Shown here piece by piece: positions 20,164 through 29,428 of a DNA stretch of 58,327 bases. A model generated the notes under the pieces. The model made no database searches, was not told the DNA's origin, and saw only the letters and a list, made by a program, of their open reading frames with translations. Made by a program: the position numbers and the translations under genes. The DNA is from Acidobacteriota bacterium (GTDB lineage Bacteria; Acidobacteriota; Vicinamibacteria; Vicinamibacterales; CAVVIG01), in contig QHWJ01000361.1 of the NCBI GenBank assembly GCA_003222535.1, positions 1-58,327 of the forward strand. Direction: 5' to 3'. Each line of letters begins with the position of its first letter. Within the stretch, counting starts at the first letter, position 1.

Positions 20164-21089
20164 GATTGGTCGAGCTCCCGCCCGGTCAGACGGCGAAACG
20201 CTTCGACGTATTTCTCGCGCGTCTTCGTCACGACGTCGTCGGGGAGCGACGGCGCGGGCGGCTGCTTGTTCCAGCGGATCCGCTCGAGATAATCGCGCAC
20301 GAACTGCTTGTCGAAGCTGGGTTGCGCACCGCCCGGGTGGTACTCATCCCGGGCCCAGAAGCGCGACGAATCGGGGGTGAGCGCCTCATCGATGAGGATG
20401 ACGCGATCCCCAATCGTGCGGCTGTCGCCCTCGTCGGGGAGCAGGCCGAACTCGAACTTGGTGTCGGCGACGATGATGCCGCACGACTCGGCGTGCGCGG
20501 CGCCTTCGGCGTACAGGCGCAGCGTCAGATCGCGGAGGCGGTCGAGCACGCGCCGGCCGACGAGATCGGCGGCGTCCTTCTCGCTGATGTTGATGTCGTG
20601 GCCGCTCTGAGCTTTCGTCGCCGGCGTGAAGATGGGCTCCGGGAGCCGGTCCGATTCGCGCAGACCCCTGGGCAGGCGAACGCCGCAGATCTCGCCGGTG
20701 GCCGCGTAGTCCGCCCAGCCCGACCCTGACAGATACCCGCGGGCCACGCATTCAATCGGCAGCGGTTCGGAGCGTGTGACGAGCATCGAGCGGCCCCGGA
20801 GCAGCGTGGCGGCGCGGCGCGCCTCGCCGGGGTAGGTCGCCGGGTCGGTGGACAGCACGTGGTTGGCGACAATGGTCTGCGTGCGGGCGAACCAGAACGC
20901 GGACATCTGCGTGAGGACCTTGCCCTTGTCAGGGATTCCCGACCCGAGCACGTAATCGAACGCCGAGATGCGATCGCTGGCGACGATTAACAGACGGTCG
21001 CCGAAATCGTAGATGTCGCGGACCTTGCCCTGGCGATCCGGACGTCGGTCAGCGAGTGTGGTCTGAAGAATGGGCGGGGCGAGCGGCAA
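20160..21089 (-). CDS. purC: Phosphoribosylaminoimidazole-succinocarboxamide synthase
   Basis: Joins CAIR and aspartate with ATP to make SAICAR in purine synthesis. The 309 residues match the longer type: GKVRDIYDFGDRLLIVASDRISAFDYVLGSGIPDKG, PIECVARGYLSGSGW, KAQSGHDINIS, DTKFEFG, DEALTPDSSRFW. The TTG at 21089 is chosen because AGAGG lies six bases upstream; the longer reading to 21182 runs through the promoter. It is coupled to the Fis-like gene and divergent from the flippase-like gene. Confidence 0.93.
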   Translation of the reverse strand: MPLAPPILQTTLADRRPDRQGKVRDIYDFGDRLLIVASDRISAFDYVLGSGIPDKGKVLTQMSAFWFARTQTIVANHVLSTDPATYPGEARRAATLLRGRSMLVTRSEPLPIECVARGYLSGSGWADYAATGEICGVRLPRGLRESDRLPEPIFTPATKAQSGHDINISEKDAADLVGRRVLDRLRDLTLRLYAEGAAHAESCGIIVADTKFEFGLLPDEGDSRTIGDRVILIDEALTPDSSRFWARDEYHPGGAQPSFDKQFVRDYLERIRWNKQPPAPSLPDDVVTKTREKYVEAFRRLTGRELDQS

Positions 21090-21115
21090 CAAAATCCTCT
21101 GCGAAGAAGTTTTGA

Positions 21116-21144
21116 ATCTTACAGGCTGCGTGACACGCTGACAA
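21116..21144 (-). promoter_or_regulatory. Promoter of purC with palindromic spacer
   Basis: Minus strand: TTGTCA (21144-21139), a 17-base spacer, TAAGAT (21121-21116). The spacer contains the perfect 11-bp palindrome GCGTGACACGC (21128-21138), a possible operator. On the plus strand TATAGT (21164-21169) may be the -10 of the divergent gene, with a poor -35. Confidence 0.7.
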
Positions 21145-21187
21145 CAACAACATGTAGGGGCGTTATAGTAGTGGACGCTCAAGCCGA

Positions 21188-22234
21188 ATGCGTTCCCACA
21201 TCCGCACCCTCATCGTACTGGCGATCGCCCTCGCGTTGATCGCCGTGTTTCTGCACAACGTCGATCTCTGGGGTGTCATGACGACTATTGCCCATGCGCG
21301 TCCCGAGTGGCTGGCGCTCTCGCTGGCAACGATGGTCGTGAACCTCGCGATTCGGGCCCTGCGCTGGAAGTACCTGCTCGAGCCGCTGGGGCACACCTCG
21401 TTTGCGAGCGCGTTTCGCGCCACCGCCGTCGGGTTCGCCGCAAGCACCGTGCTGCCGGCACGCGCAGGTGAGGTCATTCGCCCGTACTTCCTCGCCAGGC
21501 AGGCGCGCCACGACCAGCACCGGCGCATGACCGCGACGGGCGCGTTTGCCACCATCATCCTCGAGCGCCTGCTGGACGTCGTGACCGTCCTCGTCCTGCT
21601 CGCCTCCTTCGTCTTCGTCTTCGGCAAGGACCTCGCCGGCGTCAACCCGACCGGCTTTGCCATCGTGAAGTGGGCCGGTGCGAGCGCCGGCGCCATCTCG
21701 ACATCCGCGCTTGCGGTGCTCTTCGTCCTCGCGGGTGATCCGGAGCGTCTCGGCCGGACGATGACGCGGCTGGAGCAGGTGCTGCCGTCGGCGCTCGCGG
21801 GATTGATTGCGAGGGTCGCGGAGAAGTTTGCACGTGGGCTCGGAGCCATTCGCCGGCCGGGCCGACTGGCGATCGCCCTCGCGTGGTCGTTTCCGCTGTG
21901 GCTGTCGATTTGTCTCGGAATCTGGGCAGTGGCGATGGCCTTCCGCTTCGCCATACCGTTCACCGGATCGTTCCTGCTGCTCGCGTTGCTCGTGCTCGGC
22001 GTGACCGTCCCGACGCCCGGGGCGATCGGCGGATTCCACGAGGCGTTTCGCGTGGGCGCCACGGTCTTCTACAGCGCGCCGGACGCTGCGGCCGTCGGTG
22101 CCGCGATCGTGCTGCACCTGTTTTCGATCGGGCCGTCGCTGCTGTTTGGGCTGTTCTTCGCGGCCCAGGAGGGGCTGAATCTCGGCGGCATGCGGCGGCT
22201 CGCCGGTCAGGCCGAGCAGGGCAACACCGCATGA
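21188..22234 (+). CDS. Flippase-like integral membrane protein (UPF0104 / LPG synthase membrane domain)
   Basis: A 348-residue protein with about eight hydrophobic segments, starting TLIVLAIALALIAVFL. The pattern NLAIRALRWKYLLEPLG, then FRATAVGFAASTVLPARAGEVIRPYFL, then a C-terminal PTPGAIGGFHEAF, matches the lysylphosphatidylglycerol synthase transmembrane family, which includes glycan and lipid flippases such as AglD. There is no catalytic aminoacyltransferase domain, so a lipid- or glycan-transport role is more likely. The gene is divergent from purC and followed by a CAAGTCT repeat. Confidence 0.85.
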   Translation: MRSHIRTLIVLAIALALIAVFLHNVDLWGVMTTIAHARPEWLALSLATMVVNLAIRALRWKYLLEPLGHTSFASAFRATAVGFAASTVLPARAGEVIRPYFLARQARHDQHRRMTATGAFATIILERLLDVVTVLVLLASFVFVFGKDLAGVNPTGFAIVKWAGASAGAISTSALAVLFVLAGDPERLGRTMTRLEQVLPSALAGLIARVAEKFARGLGAIRRPGRLAIALAWSFPLWLSICLGIWAVAMAFRFAIPFTGSFLLLALLVLGVTVPTPGAIGGFHEAFRVGATVFYSAPDAAAVGAAIVLHLFSIGPSLLFGLFFAAQEGLNLGGMRRLAGQAEQGNTA

Positions 22235-22239
22235 CCTGC

Positions 22240-22320
22240 AAGTCTCAAGTCTCAAGTCTCAAGTCTGAAAGCTCAGCCATGGCGGAGACTCTCTTGACCG
22301 TTGAGTTTGGCGGTTGAGAG
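22240..22320. repeat. CAAGTCT tandem words with loose mirrored arm
   Basis: CAAGTCT is repeated four times (from about 22240). After about 25 bases come the looser opposite words CTCTTGA, GTTGAG and GTTGAGAG. The CAAGTCTC word recurs at 26507-26530. The repeat ends directly at the nrdR start. Confidence 0.75.
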
Positions 22321-22324
22321 TTGT

Positions 22325-22783
22325 ATGAAGTGTCCTTACTGCTCGCACCTGGGCGACAAGGTCGTCGATTCGCGCGAGTCGAAGGAAGGCGAGGTCATCC
22401 GGCGACGCCGCGAGTGCCTCGATTGCGGCAAGCGTTTCACCAGCTACGAGCGGATCGACGAGATCCCGTATATGGTGGTGAAAAAGGATGGCACGCGCGA
22501 GCGCTTCGACCGTCAGAAGCTGATTACCGGCCTGCTGAAGGCGTGCGAGAAGCGGCCGGTCGCCGTGGCGGCGCTCGAGGCGGTCGCCGACCGCGTGGAA
22601 GCGACGCTCCAGGAGCGTCCGGAGAAGGAAATCGCGACGGCCGACATCGGCGCCTTTGTGATGGAGGAGCTCAAAAAGCTCGACAAAGTGGCATACGTCC
22701 GGTTTGCGTCGGTCTATCGTCATTTCCGCGACATCAACGAATTCGCCGACGAGCTCAAACAGCTGCTGAATCCGAAAGAATGA
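22325..22783 (+). CDS. nrdR: Transcriptional regulator NrdR
   Basis: Represses ribonucleotide reductase genes in response to dATP/ATP. The 152-residue protein has the N-terminal zinc ribbon [17 protein letters not shown] with CLDCGKRF, the following [10 protein letters not shown] and the ATP-cone domain ([20 protein letters not shown] through [17 protein letters not shown]). The ATG at 22325 follows a word repeat rather than a ribosome site. ntrY begins six bases after the stop. Confidence 0.97.
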   Translation: MKCPYCSHLGDKVVDSRESKEGEVIRRRRECLDCGKRFTSYERIDEIPYMVVKKDGTRERFDRQKLITGLLKACEKRPVAVAALEAVADRVEATLQERPEKEIATADIGAFVMEELKKLDKVAYVRFASVYRHFRDINEFADELKQLLNPKE

Positions 22784-22789
22784 GCAGGT

Positions 22790-24979
22790 ATGCCGGCAAC
22801 CGTCACGTCGATTACGCCGAGACGCACGAGTGGCCCGAGCCGGACTCCCGCCCCGCACCGCCGGCCGTTCCGCGACAATCCACGCCTCATCCTCGCCGGC
22901 ATCGGCGTGCTCGTCGCCGCGCTGATCGCGCTGCTGGTGATCGCCGGCGGCACGTCCCGGTTCTCTCCCGATTTCCTCAGCGAGTTCGTGCTGTACGGAT
23001 TGTCGGCCGCCGACCTCACGATGCTGGCCGCGCTCCTCTTCGTGCTCGCGCGGAACATCATCAAGCTCGTCGTCGAGCGGCGGAGAGCGCTGCCCTTCGC
23101 CCGGTTCCGCGCGAAGCTCGTCGCGCTGCTGCTCGGCATGACGCTCGTGCCGACGGTGCTCGTGCTGATCGTCGGCAGCGAGCTCATCCGCACGAACATC
23201 GACCGGTGGTTCAACGCGCCGATGGCGGAGATTCTGTCGTCGGCCAATCAGATCGCGAGCGACTACTACCACGAGCAGCAGATGCGGGCGAGCGATCACG
23301 CCAACCGTCTCGCGCGCACGCTGGCGGCCGTCGACCTGACGACCGTGGACGTGCGCCCGATACGCGATGTGCTGGCGCCGGACGTGACGCTGCAGCGGGT
23401 GCAGATGGTGGAGGTCTACCGCGTGGTGCCGTCCACCGGGTCGCTCCCGAGCCTGGAGCCGGTGATCGACGTCGCGGCGCCGGCGCTGCCGTCCGGCTAC
23501 AGCCGGGCGGCGGTCGACCGGCTGGCCGCGCAGGCGCTGGCGGGCTCGGCCGAAACCCGTTCGATCGAAACACTCGGCACGTCGGGCGACTTGCTCCACG
23601 CGGCGGCGATCATCCGGGGGAAGGACGCCCGTCCGGCGGGCGTCGTGGTCGCGACCGCGTATCTGACCGGAGATCTGGCGGCCCGATCGCGCCGGATGAC
23701 GCAGGCCTTCGAGAGCTACAACCAGCTTCGCGTCCTGAAGCGGCCGTTGACGGGGCTGTATCTGTCCTTCTTCCTGATGGTCACGCTGCTGATTCTGTTC
23801 GGCGCCACGTGGATGGGGTCGTATCTGGCGAAGCGCATCACACGGCCCGTGCTGAGGCTGTCCGCCGCGGCGCGCGAAATCGGCGCGGGCCGCCTGGACC
23901 AGCGCGTCGAGCCGGAGAGCAACGACGAGTTCGGGTCGCTGGTGGAGGCATTCAATTCCATGGCGAGCGAGCTCGCGGCCAGCCGCCGCAAGGTGGACCG
24001 CGGCACGATCGACCTCGAGCGGAAGCACGTCGAAGTCGAAGGCCGGCGCCGCTACATCGAGACGATCCTCGAGCGCATCACGACCGGTGTGGTGTCCATT
24101 GACGCGGGTGGAGCCGTCACCACGATCAACACCGCCGCGGCGAGGCTGCTCAGCCTCAATCGCCGGATCGTGGGTCAGCCGGCGATGGCGGTGTTCGCCC
24201 GCGCGGATCTGCAGCCGCTTGGCCGTCTGCTCGCCGGGGCCGAGCGCGGGATGGCCGAGCCGGCGGCGCACGAGATCGCGCTGGCGCGCGAGGGCCAGGA
24301 GCTCCATCTCGCGGCCGTCGCGACGGCGCTTGTCGGCGACAGCGGTGCGCCCGAGGGTGGCGTCCTGGTGCTCGACGATGTGACGCCGCTGATTCGGGCC
24401 CAGAAAGTGGCGGCGTGGCGCGAAGTGGCCCGGCGGCTCGCGCACGAGATCAAGAATCCGCTGACGCCGATTCAGCTGTCCGCCGAGCGGCTCCGCCGGC
24501 ATTTCGCGGGAGCGCCTCCGCAGGCCAAAGCCCTTGTCGACGAATGCACGCAGACGATCGTCGGCGAGGTGGAATCGCTGAAAGGTCTGGTCGACGAGTT
24601 CTCGCAGTTCGCGCGGATGCCGTCCCCGCGGACGGTCCCGACCGATCTCGGCCAGCTCGACGCGGAGCAGATCCGCCGCGTCGTCATCAATCTCGTCGAC
24701 AACGCGATCGAGGCGATGGAACGCCGCGGACAGATCGTCGTCGAGACGCAGCTGGATGCCGCGAACAGCGTCGTGCGCCTGATCGTGGCCGACGACGGAC
24801 CGGGGATTCCGCCGGCCGAGCGCGAAAAGCTGTTCCTGCCGTACTACTCGACGAAACGGCGGGGCAGCGGGCTCGGCCTCGCGATCGTCCGGCGCATCAT
24901 CGCCGAACACGGCGGCAGCATCGAGGTCGGCGATAACGCGCCGAGGGGAACACGGTTTACCATCGAGTTACCGTGCTGA
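22790..24979 (+). CDS. NtrY-like sensor histidine kinase with an internal deletion
   Basis: Sensor partner of the NtrX-like regulator downstream. The 729 residues comprise two or three N-terminal membrane helices (about 33-115), an extracytoplasmic sensor region (about 125-310), a helix (LSFFLMVTLLILFGATWMGSYLA), HAMP, a PAS domain (about 420-520), and the phosphoacceptor box REVARRLAHEIKNPLTPIQ with H552. The ATP domain has NLVDNAIEAM, DDGPGIP and GSGLGLAIVRRI. Between FARMPSPRTVPTDL and DAEQIRRVVINL about 30 residues usual in this family are absent, in frame (near 24648-24662). This removes the first strand of the ATPase fold. Confidence 0.88.
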   Translation: MPATVTSITPRRTSGPSRTPAPHRRPFRDNPRLILAGIGVLVAALIALLVIAGGTSRFSPDFLSEFVLYGLSAADLTMLAALLFVLARNIIKLVVERRRALPFARFRAKLVALLLGMTLVPTVLVLIVGSELIRTNIDRWFNAPMAEILSSANQIASDYYHEQQMRASDHANRLARTLAAVDLTTVDVRPIRDVLAPDVTLQRVQMVEVYRVVPSTGSLPSLEPVIDVAAPALPSGYSRAAVDRLAAQALAGSAETRSIETLGTSGDLLHAAAIIRGKDARPAGVVVATAYLTGDLAARSRRMTQAFESYNQLRVLKRPLTGLYLSFFLMVTLLILFGATWMGSYLAKRITRPVLRLSAAAREIGAGRLDQRVEPESNDEFGSLVEAFNSMASELAASRRKVDRGTIDLERKHVEVEGRRRYIETILERITTGVVSIDAGGAVTTINTAAARLLSLNRRIVGQPAMAVFARADLQPLGRLLAGAERGMAEPAAHEIALAREGQELHLAAVATALVGDSGAPEGGVLVLDDVTPLIRAQKVAAWREVARRLAHEIKNPLTPIQLSAERLRRHFAGAPPQAKALVDECTQTIVGEVESLKGLVDEFSQFARMPSPRTVPTDLGQLDAEQIRRVVINLVDNAIEAMERRGQIVVETQLDAANSVVRLIVADDGPGIPPAEREKLFLPYYSTKRRGSGLGLAIVRRIIAEHGGSIEVGDNAPRGTRFTIELPC

Positions 24980-24980
24980 C

Positions 24981-25098
24981 AGGGCTGATGGCTAGGGGCT
25001 GAGGGCGGAGGGCTGATGGTCGTCCAACCATACGCGGCCCATTGGCCATAGCCATCAGCCATCAGCCATGACAAACGTCATCAGCCGTCAGCCATGAC
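24981..25098. repeat. Mirrored GGGCTGATGGCT / AGCCATCAGCC word repeat
   Basis: The left arm (24981-25019) carries GGGCTGATGGCTAGGGGCTG and GGGCTGATGG. The right arm (25044-25098) carries GCCATAGCCATCAGCCATCA, then CATCAGCCGTCAGCCATGAC. The same words appear at 36338-36391 in front of ribBA. Confidence 0.85.
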
Positions 25099-25107
25099 AC
25101 AGGTTCT

Positions 25108-26496
25108 GTGAAACCAACGATCCTGATCGTCGACGACGAGCCCGGCGTGCGGACCGCCCTGGGCGGCGTGCTCCGCGACGAAGGCTACAGCGTGGAGGCG
25201 GTGTCGAGCGGTGAGGAATGCCTCGAGCGGCTCACGCGCGGTGCCGTCGACCTGATCCTGCTCGACGTCTGGCTGCCGGGCATGGACGGGCTGGCGACGC
25301 TGGCGCGCCTCCGCGAGCGGCAGGTCGACGCGCAGATCGTGCTGATCTCCGGCCATGGCAACATCGAGTCGGCGGTGCGCGCGATCAAGATGGGCGCATT
25401 CGATTTCGTCGAGAAGCCGCTGTCGCTCGACAAAACGGTACTCGTCATCCGCAACGCCCTGCATCAGCGCCATCTCGAAGCCGAGAACCGCGCGTTGCGC
25501 GCCCGGGTCGATCGGCATCAGACGATGGTCGGCGAGAGCTACGCGATGCGGCAGCTCCGCGAGCAGGTCGCCATGGCCGCCCCGACCAACGGCCGCGTCC
25601 TCATCTACGGCGAGAACGGGACGGGGAAGGAGCTCGTCGCGCGCGCGATTCACGCGCTGAGCCGGCGCCGGAGCGGCGCCTTCGTCGAGGTCAACTGCGC
25701 CGCGATTCCCGAGGAGCTGATCGAGAGCGAGCTGTTCGGCCACGTCCGAGGCGCGTTCACGGGCGCGGTGGCGGATCGCCGCGGCAAGTTCGAGGTCGCC
25801 GACGGCGGCACGATCTTCCTCGACGAAATCGGCGACATGAGCCTGAAGACGCAGGCCAAGGTGCTGCGCGTCCTTCAAGAGCAGACGATGGAAGCGGTCG
25901 GCGGTACGGCCCGGATCAAGGTCGACGCCCGGGTGCTGGCCGCGACGAACAAGGATCTGCAGGCCGAGATCCGCGGCGGGCGGTTCCGCGAGGATCTGTA
26001 CTTCCGCCTCAACGTGATCCCGATCTTCGTCCCGCCGCTGCGTGATCGGCAGGAAGACATCTCGCTGCTCGCGGATCATTTCATGGCCGACTTCGCGCGC
26101 GAATACGGCCGGCGCCTCAAGCGCTTCGAGTCGGGCGCGAGCTCGACGCTGCAGCACTACACGTGGCCGGGCAACGTGCGCGAGCTGCGGAACGTGATCG
26201 AGCGGCTGATGATCATGGTGCCTGGGGACGTGGTTTCGGCGGCGGACCTGAGCTTCCTCGACCCGAGCGCCCTCACGCGCCCTGCGCCCGATGCCTCGGG
26301 CGATCGCCGGACGCTGCACGAAGCGCGGGACCAGTTCGAGCGCGATCTCATCCTGCGGACGCTCGCCGAATTGCAGGGCAACATGTCGCGGACCGCGGAG
26401 GTCCTCGGCGTCGAGCGCAGCAACCTCTATCGGAAGATGAAGGCGTTCGGGATCGCGCCATCACGACGCGCCGACGAAGAGCCGGAACAGGTGTGA
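25108..26496 (+). CDS. NtrX-like sigma-54-dependent response regulator
   Basis: A three-domain activator of 462 residues. The receiver domain has phospho-acceptor D53 ([11 protein letters not shown]) and ends in [13 protein letters not shown]. The AAA+ domain has [16 protein letters not shown], the sigma-54 contact loop GAFTGA at 215-220, [12 protein letters not shown] and [12 protein letters not shown]-terminal Fis-type HTH reads [23 protein letters not shown]. It is complete, unlike its partner kinase. The GTG at 25108 fits the family N-terminus ([12 protein letters not shown]). Targets are expected to have -24/-12 promoters; none was recognised with confidence here. Confidence 0.93.
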   Translation: MKPTILIVDDEPGVRTALGGVLRDEGYSVEAVSSGEECLERLTRGAVDLILLDVWLPGMDGLATLARLRERQVDAQIVLISGHGNIESAVRAIKMGAFDFVEKPLSLDKTVLVIRNALHQRHLEAENRALRARVDRHQTMVGESYAMRQLREQVAMAAPTNGRVLIYGENGTGKELVARAIHALSRRRSGAFVEVNCAAIPEELIESELFGHVRGAFTGAVADRRGKFEVADGGTIFLDEIGDMSLKTQAKVLRVLQEQTMEAVGGTARIKVDARVLAATNKDLQAEIRGGRFREDLYFRLNVIPIFVPPLRDRQEDISLLADHFMADFAREYGRRLKRFESGASSTLQHYTWPGNVRELRNVIERLMIMVPGDVVSAADLSFLDPSALTRPAPDASGDRRTLHEARDQFERDLILRTLAELQGNMSRTAEVLGVERSNLYRKMKAFGIAPSRRADEEPEQV

Positions 26497-26506
26497 ACCC
26501 GGACGT

Positions 26507-26637
26507 GCAAGTCTCAACGCTCAAGTCTCCACACCACGAAATTCACGAAAAAGATCATCTTGTTTCGTGTCTTTCGTGTCTTTCGTGGCTCTTCAGACGC
26601 GAGAGTTGAGAGTTCAGCCTTGAGAGTTGATGGTTCT
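26507..26637. repeat. Nested mirrored repeat with two word types
   Basis: The order is CAAGTCTC words (26507-26530), CACGAAA words (26531-26550), about 15 bases, TTTCGTG words (26563-26590), then GAGAGTTGAGAG and TTGAGAGTTG (26599-26628). The two word types are nested symmetrically. It lies between convergent ntrX and ftcD and could terminate both, though it lacks a classic T-run. Confidence 0.85.
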
Positions 26638-27519
26638 CAGCTTGTTCTCGAGCACCTGGTCTTTGTTGAACCCTTCGATCTGCAGGTAGAACTCGGCGGA
26701 CGAGGTCAGCGCGGCCGACGGCACCAGCCCGACAATCTCGCTCTCGAGGACCGCCACGCCGTAGCGCCCGGCCTCGCGCTTGACCGCTTCGAACACCCGG
26801 AAGATGGGCGTCTTCTCGTAGTTTGTCAGGTTCATCGAGACCTGGACGATCCCGCGGCCTTCGAGCGTGATGCCCATCGCCTTGACGAACCGGTACCCGC
26901 CGCTGCTCTGGCGAATCGCGGCCGCGACCTTCTTCGCCACATCGAGCCGATTGGTGGCGAGGTTGATGTTGTACGAGATGAGCGGCATGCGCGCGCCGAC
27001 GACGGACGCCCCGGCGCTCGGATGCGGTGCCGCCGGACCGAAGTCGGGCGTCCAGCCCGCCGTCGCCATCTTGACGGCGAGCATTTCGAACTGGCCGCGA
27101 CGGATGTCCTCCAGATTCCTGCGAGCCGGATCACTCGAGGCCTCTTCGTAGAGATAGACCGGTACCCTGAAACGGTCCGCGACCGACGCGCCGACCTTTT
27201 TCGCGAGCAACACGCACTCCGCCATCGTCACGCCTTCGATTGGCACGAACGGAACGACATCGACGGCGCCCATGCGGGGATGCTCCCCTCGGTGCGTGCG
27301 CAGATCGATGTCGGCGACGGCGCGTTCGAACATCGCCAGCACGGCCTGCTCGACGCCGTTGGCGTCGCCGGCGAACGTGAAGACCGATCGATTGTGCGAG
27401 GCGTCCGAGGAGCAGTCGAGGAGCCGGACGCCGGCGACACCGCGGATCGCGTCGGCGATCGCCGCGACGATCTCGGGCCGTCGCCCCTCGCTGACGTTCG
27501 GTACGCACTCGATGAGCAT
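26614..27519 (-). CDS. ftcD: Glutamate formiminotransferase
   Basis: Transfers the formimino group from formiminoglutamate (histidine breakdown) to tetrahydrofolate, or works as a formyltransferase. The 301 residues begin LIECVPNVSEGRRPEIV, the family hallmark, followed by DASHNRSVFTFAG, RGEHPRMGAVDVVPF and NYEKTPIFRVFEAVKREA. It lacks the cyclodeaminase domain found in the bifunctional enzyme. The ATG at 27519 fits the family. No histidine-degradation genes are adjacent. The C-terminal residues overlap the word repeat. Confidence 0.93.
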   Translation of the reverse strand: MLIECVPNVSEGRRPEIVAAIADAIRGVAGVRLLDCSSDASHNRSVFTFAGDANGVEQAVLAMFERAVADIDLRTHRGEHPRMGAVDVVPFVPIEGVTMAECVLLAKKVGASVADRFRVPVYLYEEASSDPARRNLEDIRRGQFEMLAVKMATAGWTPDFGPAAPHPSAGASVVGARMPLISYNINLATNRLDVAKKVAAAIRQSSGGYRFVKAMGITLEGRGIVQVSMNLTNYEKTPIFRVFEAVKREAGRYGVAVLESEIVGLVPSAALTSSAEFYLQIEGFNKDQVLENKLRTINSQG

Positions 27520-27563
27520 GGCGGAGCTCGATTCTAGCGCGCGGCGCGGTACTTCCGCCACGA

Positions 27564-27572
27564 TGCTATAAT
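27564..27572 (+). promoter_or_regulatory. Extended -10 promoter of the TPR/RDD/pgpA group
   Basis: TGCTATAAT is a consensus TATAAT at 27567-27572 with a TGn extension. No clear -35 is seen. The start would be about 17 bases before the ATG at 27596. Confidence 0.65.
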
Positions 27573-27595
27573 CGCCGCGGTTCGCGATAGTCCCT

Positions 27596-28465
27596 ATGTC
27601 CGATCCGTTTCGTACGGACGATTCTCGCGCGCACGGCACGGCGTCCGGTTCGGATCGCGACGCGAAAATCGAGCAGCTCCTGCTCGACGGCCTCGATCAC
27701 TACTTCGCCGCCCGCTACGAGCTCGCCATCAACGTGTGGACGCGCGCGCTGTTCCTCGACCGGAGCCATGCCCGGGCGCGTGCCTACATCGAGCGGGCGC
27801 GCAGCGCGCTCGCCGAGGGGCAGCGCGAGTCGGAAGAGCTGCTGCAGAACGGTGTCGCGGCGTTTCACCGCGGCGATGGCGAGCAAGCCCGTCGTCTGCT
27901 GCAGGCGGCGATCGATGGCGGAGCGCCTTCCGAAGAGGCGCATGCCCTGCTCGAGCGGTTGAACCGCCTCGAAACGGCGGGCACTCCCGCGGCCGCCACG
28001 CGATCGGGCCGGGCGCTCCGCGGGCGCGTTCCGCCCGCCTCACCCGGACCGCGGCGCTCGATCGGCCGCGTCGTGGCCGTCATCGCACTGGCCGCGGTGA
28101 TTGTGGTCCTCGGTGGTTTTGCCGCGTGGAAGGTGCGGATCGATTGGCGACCGCTGGTGGCGCTGGCGCGAAGCGCGGTACGCGCCGACGTTCCGTCGTC
28201 GATGTCTCCTGTGGCCGTCGCGCGGGATTCCTCCCTGCCGTTGCCGCGGCGAGGCGAGATGACCCTGAGCCGCGCGCGGGCGCTGGCGGCCGGCGGCCAT
28301 CTGCGCGATGCGGTATCGCTGCTTCAGTCGATCCGTTCCACGGATCCGCAGAAAGCCGAAGCCGATCGGCTGTCGGCCGACATGCAGCGCCAGTTGCTCG
28401 CCCTGACGACTGTTCCGTCTGCCGCGGCTCCGGACGGCGAGAAAGGGGATCGCCGCGTTCCATGA
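27596..28465 (+). CDS. TPR-containing single-pass membrane protein
   Basis: A 289-residue protein. The N-terminal cytoplasmic half has tetratricopeptide-like units (LLDGLDHYFAARYELAINVWTRALFLDRSHARARAYIERAR, and LLQNGVAAFHRGDGEQARRLLQAAI). A membrane helix (about 156-177, VVAVIALAAVIVVLGGFAAW) follows. The periplasmic tail contains a further unit (LSRARALAAGGHLRDAVSLLQSI). It has its own promoter and overlaps the RDD gene by ATGA. Its function is not known; TPRs usually hold protein partners. Confidence 0.75.
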   Translation: MSDPFRTDDSRAHGTASGSDRDAKIEQLLLDGLDHYFAARYELAINVWTRALFLDRSHARARAYIERARSALAEGQRESEELLQNGVAAFHRGDGEQARRLLQAAIDGGAPSEEAHALLERLNRLETAGTPAAATRSGRALRGRVPPASPGPRRSIGRVVAVIALAAVIVVLGGFAAWKVRIDWRPLVALARSAVRADVPSSMSPVAVARDSSLPLPRRGEMTLSRARALAAGGHLRDAVSLLQSIRSTDPQKAEADRLSADMQRQLLALTTVPSAAAPDGEKGDRRVP

Positions 28466-29424
28466 AGTGCCCCAAATGCGGCTATCTCGGCTTCGAGCGC
28501 GTCGAACGTTGCCGCAATTGTGGATACGACTTCTCGCTGGCGTCGTCGGCGCCCGATCCGGATCTTTCCATCCGGAGCGACACGCGCACGATCGACCCGC
28601 TCGACGACTTGTCACTCGTCGACGCGGCGACCGCGAGGCCGCCCGCGCGCACATCCGACATTGTTGCCGATCTCGACCACGCCTTCGGCGGGCCGGAGGA
28701 CATGGCCCCGGCGAGCTCGGCGCCGTCTGTGCGGTCGGCGCCGATACGGCCCCGAGGTGAGCTGCCGCTTTTCGGTCCGCCAATTCCGGACGATCAGCCG
28801 CTCATCACCCGGGCGTCGCCGCCGCGTCCGCCACTCGCCGTCCGCCGCGCGACGCCGGAAGTGGCGAAACCGCGCGCCGGGCAGCCTCGCGCGGCCACAT
28901 TCGACCTCGCATTCGATCTCGACGGCCCGGCCTCGACGCCCGGCCTCATGCGGGGTGCGCCCGGTGAAATGAGCCGCCAGGATTCGTGGTCTGCCGACGA
29001 TGCGCCGCCGGATGCGGGCGTTGGCGCGAGATTTCTCGCGGTGGTCATCGACCTGCTGATTCTCATGGTCATCGATGCCGCCGTGATCTATTTCACGATG
29101 CAGATCTGCGGCGTCGACGTCAAGGACATCGACGTCCTGCCGAAAGGCCCGCTCCTCGCGTTTCTGTTCGTGCAGAACTCGGGCTATCTGGTGGCATTCA
29201 CCGCGGGCGGACAAACGCTCGGCAAGATGGCGGTCGGGATCCGCGTCGTGCCGGATGGGGACGGATCGTCGCTCGACCTCGGCCGCGCGTTTCTCCGCAC
29301 CTTGATGTGGCTGCTGCTCGCCGTGCCCGCCGGTCTGGGATTCGCGACAGCCCTCTTCAGCCGGGATCATCGGGGCCTTCACGACCGTTTCGCGGGGACG
29401 CGCGTCGTTCGCGCGACGGCGTGA
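28462..29424 (+). CDS. Zinc-ribbon and RDD-domain membrane protein
   Basis: A 320-residue protein. The N-terminal zinc ribbon MKCPKCGYLGFERVERCRNCGYDF (two CxxC) is followed by a Pro/Ala-rich acidic linker of about 155 residues. The RDD domain starts GARFLAVVIDLLILMVIDAA, with Arg and Asp residues in the first helix. It continues through GGQTLGKMAVGIRVV and FSRDHRGLHDRFAGTRVV. RDD proteins are poorly characterised membrane proteins. It is coupled to the TPR gene by an ATGA overlap. Confidence 0.85.
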   Translation: MKCPKCGYLGFERVERCRNCGYDFSLASSAPDPDLSIRSDTRTIDPLDDLSLVDAATARPPARTSDIVADLDHAFGGPEDMAPASSAPSVRSAPIRPRGELPLFGPPIPDDQPLITRASPPRPPLAVRRATPEVAKPRAGQPRAATFDLAFDLDGPASTPGLMRGAPGEMSRQDSWSADDAPPDAGVGARFLAVVIDLLILMVIDAAVIYFTMQICGVDVKDIDVLPKGPLLAFLFVQNSGYLVAFTAGGQTLGKMAVGIRVVPDGDGSSLDLGRAFLRTLMWLLLAVPAGLGFATALFSRDHRGLHDRFAGTRVVRATA

Positions 29425-29428
29425 CGGC

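Noticed and set aside
22259-24910. 883-codon minus-strand open frame opposite nrdR and ntrY
   Set aside because: Shadow of two well-supported plus-strand genes; the product is rich in Arg, His and Gln with no motif.
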